From the NCBI GenBank assembly GCA_964035545.1, contig OZ037765.1, positions 35,229,504-35,293,503 of the forward strand: DNA of 64,000 bases, in the 5' to 3' direction. Origin of the DNA: Bugula neritina. Lineage: Eukaryota; Bryozoa; Gymnolaemata; Cheilostomatida; Bugulidae. The number at the start of each line of letters is the position of its first letter. Within the stretch, counting starts at the first letter, position 1. Positions 10,437-19,675 of this stretch are shown in pieces. The position numbers and the translations under genes are program-made. The notes under the pieces were generated by a model, which was not told where the DNA came from, did no database searches, and saw nothing but the letters and a program-made list of their open reading frames with translations.

Positions 10437-10780
10437 GTAAGCCTAACTATATACCAATTCCACAGGCTATTGTCTTCTAATGCTCTTCCTTTTATTGAGT
10501 TTGTAATACCTCATTAGCTGAAACTGAGTTGAATTACTATCTATACTCACTCAAACAGAAACATGGAACATAAAATATTGGGCTTTTACCAATAGATTTA
10601 AAACCTACATTTTCTCAGCAAAAATTCTAAGAAATATTTTCTAACTGTTTGATCATTCTGCCATCTAATTTTTCTGTGAAGTATTTGCATATAACTTTTA
10701 ACCAGCTATATAAGGCTATAGGATGTGTGAGGCTTGAAATACCAACACGTGAAAATTTATAAATAGAGTTCAGGTTCTGT

Positions 10781-11341
10781 ATACGAGATACTGTTAGAAC
10801 ATGTTACATATTCTATATACTAGATACTGTTAGAGTATGTTACATATTATATATACTAGATACTGTTAGATTATGTTACATATTCTATATACTATATACT
10901 GTTAGATTATGTTACATATTCTATATACTAGATACTGTTAGAACACGTTACATATTATATATACTAGATACTGTTAGAGTATGTTACATATTATATATAC
11001 TAGATACTGTTAGAGTATGTTACATATTCTATATACTAGATACTGTTAGAGTATGTTACATATTCTATATACTAGATACTGTTAGAGTATGTTACATATT
11101 CTATATACTAGATACTGTTAGATTATGTTACATATTCTATATACTATATACTGTTAGAGTATGTTACATATTATATATACTAGATACTGTTAGAGTATGT
11201 TACATATTATATATACTAGATACTGTTAGAGTATGTTACATATTCTATATACTATATACTGTTAGATTATGTTACATATTCTATATACTAGATACTGTTA
11301 GAGTATGTTACATATTATATATACTAGATACTGTTAGAACA
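10781..11341. repeat. 36-bp minisatellite, about 16 copies, inside the last caspase intron
   Basis: Unit close to AGATACTGTTAGAGTATGTT plus ACATATTCTATATACT, repeated about 16 times with single-base variants (GAGT/GATT/GAAC; ATTC/ATTA). It ends within about 10 bp of the acceptor of the last exon at 11350, so the pyrimidine tract and branch point must lie in or beside the repeat. Confidence 0.92.
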
Positions 11342-11349
11342 TATTTCAG

Positions 11350-11586
11350 GTTCAACACAGAATCAGTGAGTACTGTAAGAGAAAGAAGGACATTCTAACT
11401 GGACAGCTGGTAGTTGCTAGTGACACTCTCTCTCATGGAAGGAAACTCTACCTGTTTCCTGGATACAACGGAGTTTCTGGTACAGATATCCATCAGGGAG
11501 CTACTCAGATAGAAGGAGAGAATAAACCAGAGTCAGTTGGCTCTACCATGTTATATAGAAAACGGAATTCATGTTCTATAATATAA
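11350..11586 (+). CDS. gene 1: last exon, caspase p10 C-terminus
   Basis: 79 codons including a TAA at 11584-11586, phase 0 start after acceptor TTTCAG. VQHRISEYCKRKKDIL and SDTLSHGRKLYLFPGY match the end of caspase p10, where the DTL...LYLFP strand closes the fold. A short Ser/Gly-rich tail follows. A possible AATAAA lies at 12223-12228, so the 3' UTR could be about 640 bp; alternatively transcription runs on into the duplicated cassette. Confidence 0.88.
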   Translation, partial: VQHRISEYCKRKKDILTGQLVVASDTLSHGRKLYLFPGYNGVSGTDIHQGATQIEGENKPESVGSTMLYRKRNSCSII

Positions 11587-12872
11587 CAGTCTGTCTGATT
11601 TTCAGCTTTATTACCAACATTTAATCTACCACAAACAAGAAGATACATTCATGACATCATTTCCCTTTAGCTTTAGCAGCAAATGTATAGACAAAGAATT
11701 ATATTCTATGCAAGTTTTTTTACATTGAATAACATCTTAATTATTATGTAATCATGTTGCTACTTTATCTATTTCATTATTTTATATAGCCTCAACAACT
11801 ACTCATAATACTTTGTATTTTGCATCTTAGAAGTTAATTAATGCATAATTGAGTTTTCCAGTTGTCTATTTGAACCTTTGATTTTGGTAAAAATGATACA
11901 TTTTTCAACCGGAATTTCTAAATAAGTTAAACTTTGATCGTCTTCATGTAAAATAATGCTAATTAATTAAAGTTGAGGTTCTTTCATGAACACAACTTCT
12001 TTTGTTATAATTTTAATCTGGAACACAGGCTTTTCTCAGTTTATACTGCATCTACTTTTCTCTCTATAGCAGTAGAAGGTTGACTGTAGTATAGCGCTGC
12101 CTTTTCCCATTACAAAAGATAGTAAATTATTACCTAAACATTTTCAACTATACCATATAACATAACATAATATAATAACAATCTGGGATTTTTATATACT
12201 CCAAGTTTTACTCTAGTTTAAAAATAAAGTACTAAGCTTATTCTAAAAGTGACAAAAATCTCTTATAATGTATTAACCATGACTACTGTCTCAGCTAGAA
12301 ACTGTAGCTTAATTCAAGCAAACATACTTCAAGTCTTGACTCAGAGAGCTAACACAGCTTTAAGGAAGCTGAATTATGTGATATGCAACTCAAAGTGAAA
12401 TAACTTCATGTGAATAGCTCAGCTACAGAGAGAGACATGGAAGCACAACTCTACCATGTGTACATTAGCAAACAATAGGCCCTTTGCTAAGGGTTGGGCA
12501 CAGATTTCTTAAAAATCTTGTACATATCAAAGGTTCTACTAAAACTAGTAAAGTCATGCAGCTAAAAGTCGTACGAATTCAGAAGTATCAGAATATCAGA
12601 ATTTTGCCAGTATATGTTTCCAGAGCTATTTCTGAGATAAAGAGAGTAGGTTTGAGGTCCCTGACGCCATTTTTTATTTATCAGAAATGAACAATTCTTT
12701 GAGCATAACAAATACAGAAATGAGGTAAAAGTAAAAGATGAAAAATTTCACAGACAGCCTAGAAAGATAGACAATTTGATATTTATTCTTCTTATTCTCC
12801 ATCCCATTTCATTTCAGATATTATAACAATAGAGGGCTTGAAACTGTGAAGAATTTGAAGGTTGACCTTAGT
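11587..12872. other. gene 1 downstream region, no gene seen
   Basis: AT-rich sequence with the possible poly(A) signal at 12223-12228 and no convincing exon. A stretch near 12025-12080 (AACACAGGCTTTTCTCAG and the following 50 bases) recurs in diverged form near 40310-40370, so it is part of a dispersed repeat. Confidence 0.5.
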
Positions 12873-13094
12873 AATGCTGTGTAATGCTGTGTAATGCTGT
12901 GTAATGCTGTGTAATGCTGTGTAATGCTGTGTAATGCTGTGTAATGCTGTGTAATGCTGTGTAATGCTGTGTAATGCTGTGTAATGCTGTGTAATGCTGT
13001 GTAATGCTGTGTAATGCTGTGTAATGCTGTGTAATGCTGTGTAATGCTGTGTAATGCTGTGTAATGCTGTGTAATGCTGTGTAATGCTGTGTAA
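12873..13094. repeat. 10-bp minisatellite GTAATGCTGT, about 22 copies
   Basis: Nearly perfect head-to-tail copies of GTAATGCTGT, which points to recent expansion. Every unit contains a GTAATG hexamer, which resembles a 5' splice site. Confidence 0.97.
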
Positions 13095-13242
13095 AATGTT
13101 GGAGTCCTGGCAGTGTCAGCTGTTTATTACTCACTTGAATGTATTATTGGAAATGTGAACCAATTCCTAAACAACAACTACAAAGTTCTCTTTCTACCAG
13201 TTTATTATGAGATACATCTATCATGCATAATATTAATCATAT

Positions 13243-13790
13243 TGTAGTGAATTTTAGTAGTACAATTAGTTAGTATATTATATCGAAAGGGTTGACTCTA
13301 TGCCGGACTGACACGCGAGGCCGGCAGCATCTTGTCGTCAGGATGGCACCACCAGTGACAGCCAATCAAGTGTGACTGATAATTAACAATAGGCGGAGCT
13401 GTCAACGTGTTGCGAAAGCATGCTAGGCAGCTTGAGCCGCAGAGCAGATTGGGACTTGATCATGAACAGTTGTGTATAAATTGCTCTATATTATGTAATC
13501 GTGTGCATTAGTGTTAGTAACTTTTATTGCTGTATAATTCGTAAAAAACAAACTCTATTCAATTGTGAGAAACCTGGTGAAGTGGCTTTGCATAAGTAGA
13601 CCCTCTAATTATAGTGAATCGTAAATTCACTACAGTGGTGGCAGCAGTGGAATCTCGCTTATTGCAAATGCTCCTAGCCAGGGAGTAAAAAATGGCCAAC
13701 GATGAGGACATACCCGTCAGGAACCGGTAGTGATGGAGGAGGATAACATAGGCGACCCAGCGCTGCCTATGGACAGGTACCATTTGCGGG
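13243..13790 (+). mobile_element. gypsy fragment D: 5' LTR, primer site and start of gag
   Basis: LTR 13243-13634 (392 bp, TGTAGTGAAT to TTCACTACA) is followed by the primer-binding sequence TGGTGGCAGCAGTGG from 13636 and a leader with an ATG at 13692. It is related to the elements at 1-2014, 27974-34548 and 43.2 kb. Homology stops right after CATTTGCGGG near 13790, so everything downstream of the first gag codons is missing. It lies between the two caspase cassettes. Confidence 0.85.
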
Positions 13791-16126
13791 CAAACATCAA
13801 TAATATCATCATCCTAAAACTTAATGCTATTACATACAGTGATTAAAACTTTATTTTAAACTCATACTTCTAAAGTACTTTGACGTTTACTACTTATGAA
13901 TGTTTAGTACAGTATTTACTTGCTATAGTTGTATTCTTCCTAACAATAAAATACATGATGCACAAATGACTATAGCAATATTTCCTATCCAAGGCTGCAT
14001 GCAGCAAAGAAGCAAGAATTTCTAGCTCACCTTAGTATCTATGCAATATTTGAGTTTGGATTACCATGCACTTCCAGCTCTAACATCTAGGTTGTTTCAT
14101 TGTAATTTAAGCACTGTTTAAACTTTTCAAGAAAATGAGTTTTACCAACATTATAGGTGTTAGTATTCAGTAGTGTGGTTACTGTAGGGACAGCACTTAA
14201 TGATCTGTATATTGCAACATAGCGTGTCATATTCATATCATCATCACATATCTGAGAAGTGTTTTTACTACAAAATTTTTAACACACCCACATTTCTTTA
14301 GTAAATAATGTTTATTATATAGGTAAGCTTTAAATTATCATGTTCAGTTCCTCATAATATTTTACAACATTGAAAATCTTTAACACTACAGTAGTTAGTG
14401 AATTGGGTTCTTCTCATACCATTGTTGCTTCAAAAATATCAAGGACTCGTATACCAAATAAATATGCAATGTTTTCTAATCTTTTCTATATTTTCCACAG
14501 TTTACTTATACTTAGCTAAAAAGATACACAATGTCTAAATAGTTGTAAAAAAATAAAAAGTTTGCCTTTTATTTGGCTCAACCAGGTCATAAATTTTGCA
14601 GTTAGATAATTTATCACAGCAATTATAAGGAGCCAATCAATTTTCTACTTTTCACCAACCGAAACAAAACTTCTGTCTAAGGCTTTTTAATCAAGAGGCT
14701 ACCAAATACACTTATTAAAAATTTTATGTTTATCTTAATCCTTCAAAAGGATAGTCATAATCAAATTGAAAATCAGTCAACAAAAACCTAATGTAGGCAC
14801 TGATGGGTCAATAATTTTCTATACCAGTTTCAAATTTGTTAGCTTAATTCTCAAGCAAAACAGTGTAGCACAATGCTTTTAAATTGTAATAGATCTCAGG
14901 CATGCACCTTTTAGTGGATGATTTCAAATTATCTGCTAAGCAAAGAAAATTGAACGAAAACCAGCAGAGCCAATTCACAAACCAGTAACTAAATATGATC
15001 TAAAGGAATAAAAGTATATTTACCAAGGATGAAATATTAAATAATACAAAGTTGCAGAAAATCTATTATAAAAGAATGAATTGACTAAGCTTCAACTTCA
15101 TCCAGGTCATCGGCCTGTGAAGTCAAAACTTTGTATGCAGTAGCTTCTGGGTAACTTGAAGTCAATGTGTTTTTGTATGACACCTTTTCTATTTCCTTGC
15201 AGTAATGAGATATAAACTATAATAACGTAACAACACTTACACTTTTTGCTGCAGGCTTTGTTTACTATGTAATATGACAATACGCCTATCTTGCACAGTA
15301 ATAACATAAATTACAAACCTTTATGCTATGTGCTGCTTTGCAGAGTAGCACAAGTTTTTAATACACCAGTAATATATGGTTAAACATTTTAGTAAATAGG
15401 TGGTTTGACAAAACTATTAGCATAGTAATGCACATTCGAACAATTTATCTTGTATGTTTAGGGTGCAGAAGTTATCAAAGACCAGTGGGTCAAATTTTGC
15501 TCATTGGACATAATGTACCTTTTTATATACATTGCTTGAAATATAGTTTCTCATAGCTCGGAAAAGAACGGATTGAAATCTTTCTCTCAGAATTAACATT
15601 AGTAGCTCTAAAAAGTAGCTCAGACCTCATTTATTTCAACTGTAAGCAAGTGTACATATTAAATAACTTATAGCCCATCAGTTTGTGTACCAAGTTTATG
15701 AATGTTATGTCCTTTTCCAAATAAAAAACTTCTTTATACTATAATAACAAAATAGAATGGATTGTGTGTTTTTCCAGCAGTTGCTTCATTAGTGGTACAA
15801 TTACTTGTCCATGGTCTATTTTTAAACAAGCAATTTTTTAATTTTGCAACTATAAAACAATAAAGTTTGGAAATATATTAAAAAGATCAACTCAATGCTC
15901 TAAACTTATAATATGAAATTAAAAATGTACATGTTTTTTACAAATAACTTTTGGAAGCATGCATTTTGCACGTACAAATGTGCAGAATCTTATATAAGTT
16001 GAAAGGGCAAGATATTCCAGTGGGACAATCTTCTGATTGATTGAGTTTTACCTGGTCTATTGCAAGTATTATTGTACTAGTTGTCTGTTTTCAACACAGA
16101 GTACATGACTGATGTTGTTATTTCAG
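13791..16126. other. AT-rich stretch between the caspase cassettes
   Basis: No open frame of note, no recognised repeat and no clear splice-bounded exon. If the 5' part of the duplicated linker exon once existed it should be here, but I could not find it. Confidence 0.5.
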
Positions 16127-16216
16127 GCACTCCTTTGACAAGCCCAGATGTTCAAAAACTTAAAACTGCCATTGCAGATCTAAAACAGAAGAAACAAAAG
16201 GAAAGCTCCAAAAATG
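16127..16216 (+). pseudogene. duplicate cassette: linker-helix exon
   Basis: TPLTSPDVQKLKTAIADLKQ then a KKQKESSKNG tail, flanked by acceptor TTTCAG and donor GTAGAC. It corresponds to the second half of the exon at 8286-8449, sharing the pattern of a basic helix followed by K-N-G at the donor. The first half of the parental exon is missing. Confidence 0.65.
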
Positions 16217-16498
16217 GTAGACTTCAGGCTTTTTAGAATAGCTAGTATATATCTCTCCTTTAGCATTTTGATGTATAAGAAAATGAACATAATATGTCAA
16301 GTTTATTGCTCCGCCATAATAATTTTTTTTATGCAACAGTCAAAACTCGTACAAGATTGTCAATGCAAGAAATGTGATAATGAGAATTACAGAAAGTACA
16401 AAATTCTGCATTTATATACCTACGCTATCAATATATTACATTACTGACAGAGTATGTTAATATTCACAATACAGAGACTGTCAAATAACATCAGCAAA

Positions 16499-16671
16499 CT
16501 GCCACCACCTCTTCTGTGGAAGATGAGTCGAGTGATCTCTCTGATGATGATGAATATATGGTACCTTCACCATCTGCTGTTGGCAGATTGAAACATCTCA
16601 AACAAGTTCCTGTTCCTACAACTAGACAAGATATAATAGACCTCTTTCCAAACACTAACAAGATGATGTAA
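16499..16671 (+). pseudogene. duplicate cassette: acidic linker exon
   Basis: The frame reads TTSSVEDESSDLSDDDEYMV and later PVPTTRQDIIDLFPN, clearly the sister of 8573-8745. The acceptor corresponding to the parent is displaced by one base in phase, and the donor is mutated (AAC AAG ATG ATG TAA), so normal joining to the next exon is not possible without a cryptic site. Confidence 0.75.
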
Positions 16672-16877
16672 CAGTATCTTATTATAGCAATTAATGATGT
16701 TTCTTACCAAGCTGACCTTTTAAAAGTATTTGGTGTAGACAGATTTTTCATTGCCTTGTGTTTTGACTTTTATATTAAATTTTGAGGCTTTTTCGTCTAT
16801 GTTACTGTTCCTAAAAATTATGTCATGAGATTTATACAGTTAGAGGAATAATACTCTCAATAATTTGTTTCTACCAG

Positions 16878-17042
16878 GTGTTTCGTGTGACAAAGCCGAG
16901 GGGAACTGCTTTGATAATCAATAACAAGAAAATAAACAATCAAAAGGAAAGATTGGGTTCTGAAATAGATGTTGAAAATCTCACAGATATGCTCTAATTA
17001 TTTCAGTTCAATGTCAAGTCAGAAAAAGATCTTACCGCTAAG
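16878..17042 (+). pseudogene. duplicate cassette: caspase p20 first exon with stop codon
   Basis: 165 nt like its parent. RGTALIINNKK and KERLGSEIDVENLTDML are conserved, including the P1-binding Arg, but codon 40 is TAA (16995-16997) where the parent has GAA. One base change explains it (G to T). Donor GTAACA is kept. Confidence 0.88.
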
Positions 17043-18615
17043 GTAACAGTACAATATATCTATTTCTTATATCTAAACTTGTCTCACTGACAAACTTTTT
17101 ACACAGCTGCAGCCTAGACTACATGCAAAACAGCTACTTGAAGACACATAGTTGCATTTGGTGCAGCCTGCAACCTGCACTGTGCACTGACTTGTCAAAA
17201 CGCCTAGCTTGTGCAGTGAGTGACTTAAAACCAGGTTGGAACAGTTGCACAGCGACTGTTGAGTTTGGCAATACCAGCCATTGCACCAGCTCTGCAGCTA
17301 GTAGTTGAAGTGACTGTGCAGAGTAAAAAAATAAAAGAAGCAGGAAGGCAGCAATAGGATAACGTGGCACAAGGGCACCAGATGTTTAGAACCAGTGGGC
17401 CATGTAATATTTGTTGTAAGCTAGCATCGCTGAGATAGAAACTGGGTGGCGTCACTGCGATATGTGCACACACCAGTGGTAGTACCTTATGGTATATGAA
17501 AAATTGTTGTTGATCATACGGCCTTAGTACTGGTGACGCTTTCACTGAGTTTCTGATTTATCATGCTGCCGTCAACTGTTGTTATGATCATTATGGTGTT
17601 GACCAATAGCTGAAAATTCGGATCAAGTTCTATAGATGTGGCATGAAAAACAGCAACCACTATCAAAAAAGGCAGCAGGCGTGCAAAATAATTACTGCAG
17701 ACAATGAGAGGTATAGTGACAAGCAGTATCAATGGAGCGCATTTTTTGTTGCTGCATTTAGAATAAGCACATTTCAATACCTTTGATGACTGTCCACTTG
17801 AGGGTAAACCTGGTGCCAGCAATATATATCTACATACTTCCATTAAACATCAGAAGGAGAGAGTAGATGGCTCTACTGATCGTACTTTCCCAACCGAGCC
17901 AGGAGCAGAAGGCATACCTAATTTGTATTTTTCCAAGTGAACGTCTCATCTCTGTGTGTTCACTTTTAAGGAAATTGTAACTGCTTAGAGAAAAAATAAG
18001 ATTAGCTAGATATGATGAAACATGGGCTCTTGATGTTCAGAGAGCTAGGTAGATAATGATCAACAGGTACGGCCGTGGGTATTAGCACTCAGATAAGCAA
18101 GGCAGTCCACTGAACTTCAAACATGATAGGGATTGGAGATTGCATTTTTTATGTGCTTGAAGAATTTCTTGCATTAACGAGTCATCAGTCTGCAAAAAAT
18201 CCTTCTCTTTCAGTAGAGTGGTTTAAAAAGTTTAAAAAATGGCCATTACAGTGCGGCAACTGGAAAATGAACTTAATTGCTTTTATGTTCAATTGCCATA
18301 ATTATTGCTCGCATACAATTTTCATTAAAGCACAAAAGTATTTTTTATCAAATTTTGTTGGCTTGGAAAATTCAATATCTCCCAAACCTTTTTATTGTGG
18401 CTTCAGCAGATACATTCCATGTTTATAATATTCTGTATTGCGTTCTCCTAACTTGTTAACCGGTTTAGTCAAAAATAAAAAGCATAAAACTGAACATTGC
18501 ATTTATTATAGTGATAAACTTTAGTTAATATTTCTACGTGAAAGTCAGCATTCCTATAAGATCATCATTTTGCATTTACCTGTCAGAATGCTGTTTTTTC
18601 TTTTAAAACCAACAG
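17043..18615. other. long intron of the duplicate cassette
   Basis: The matching intron in gene 1 is only 394 bp, so about 1.2 kb has been added. From about 17100 to 17960 the sequence is less AT-rich than its surroundings, which suggests an old inserted element. I find no coding motif or clear terminal repeats in it. Confidence 0.45.
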
Positions 18616-18832
18616 GAAATATATGAAACAATTGAGAGAGAAGTAAATGATATTAGAAATGATCATGGAATGTTCTTCCTGTTTATTGGTTCCCATGGAG
18701 CTGAAGAATATGTCTGTGGATCAGATGGAGAGTTGGTAGAACTGGCAGGCGTCTATAACTTGCTGTCTGTTCCTCGAAAGAAAGAGATTCAGGATAAGCC
18801 TAAATTGGTCCTTATACAAGCGTGTAGCAATA
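18616..18832 (+). pseudogene. duplicate cassette: catalytic His/Cys exon
   Basis: HGMFFLFIGSHGAEEYVCGS and KLVLIQACSN keep both catalytic residues (His codon 18694-18696, Cys codon 18823-18825). Acceptor CAACAG and donor GTGAGT are intact, and the phase pattern equals that of 9438-9657. This exon shows no damage of its own. Confidence 0.85.
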
Positions 18833-18936
18833 GTGAGTGGCAACCTTAATATTTCTTTTATATTAACAAATGAAAATAGAAATCATTTGATCTGAGCATT
18901 ACAAGATAATAATAAAAATGCTATCTATTGATTTAG

Positions 18937-19056
18937 GGATACTTAAAGACAAAAAATATGCTGCACATAGAGTTTTACGTGCTGATGTTGGTAACGGAGC
19001 TGAATTAGAGAAAAATCATGGTGAAAATTTGTATATTTTAAAAGCCAGCTTCCCGT
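18937..19056 (+). pseudogene. duplicate cassette: inter-subunit exon
   Basis: 120 nt against 198 in the parent; phase 1 in and out. ENLYILKASF matches the p10 start, but the acidic processing segment is reduced to a short mixed stretch (RADVGNGAELEKNHG). Confidence 0.75.
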
Positions 19057-19238
19057 GTAAGGATACACCTAATTTTTTGAATTACAATGAAAATGTTCTG
19101 TGTGCATGGATATGTTTTTATGAAATATAAAAATAATGTTTCAGTGTATATATGTGATTATTAGCTTATATCTTTTAACATTAGCTTCCGGTCATAAGAG
19201 TTCAGCATTGTATGTTATCTAGCATATCCTTCTTTCAG

Positions 19239-19332
19239 ATATCTTGGCCGTGGTTCTCTACTAGTCAGATGTTTTGTCAGAACCATGTACCGACATGCCT
19301 GTCACAGAGATATGCATGAGATCTACAAAGCT
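19239..19332 (+). pseudogene. duplicate cassette: p10 exon, frame lost
   Basis: LGRGSLLVRCFVRTMYRHAC and HRDMHEIYKA match 10327-10436, but read in the phase imposed by the previous exon the sequence hits TAG. The region of the substrate-binding Arg has been replaced by a shorter sequence. Donor GTGAGT is conserved. Confidence 0.8.
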
Positions 19333-19675
19333 GTGAGTTTGTTGAATTAATTATTAGGTCAACCCATTTAATGAATATACACTGTATAGTGTCTTTCAAC
19401 AGTGATAATAATTTGTACCTCTCATGCACCTCCTTCGTTATAATAATCTGGGTGGCTGGTGATAAAATGAGTAGCAATGACAACAAATTATAACCAGTTA
19501 CAGCAAAAACTTGTACAGCTAGCAAACTTGTGTATTGGCTTGAGGCAAAACGTTAGTTTTTGCAAACTCAAAACTACATTTGAATGCCAGATGAATAACC
19601 ATGTTAACACGTTCATTTAAACATTTGGTAAAATTCACATTTCTTTGAAATCACATATGCATTATACTAATGTAG

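Noticed and set aside
12823-12872. Possible exon (after TTTCAG) before the 10-bp array
   Set aside because: Short, no similarity to the missing half of the linker exon, and the frame closes at the first repeat unit.
12868-13134. 88-codon minus-strand frame of ALHSITQHYT repeats
   Set aside because: Pure translation of the 10-bp minisatellite; no flanking coding signal.
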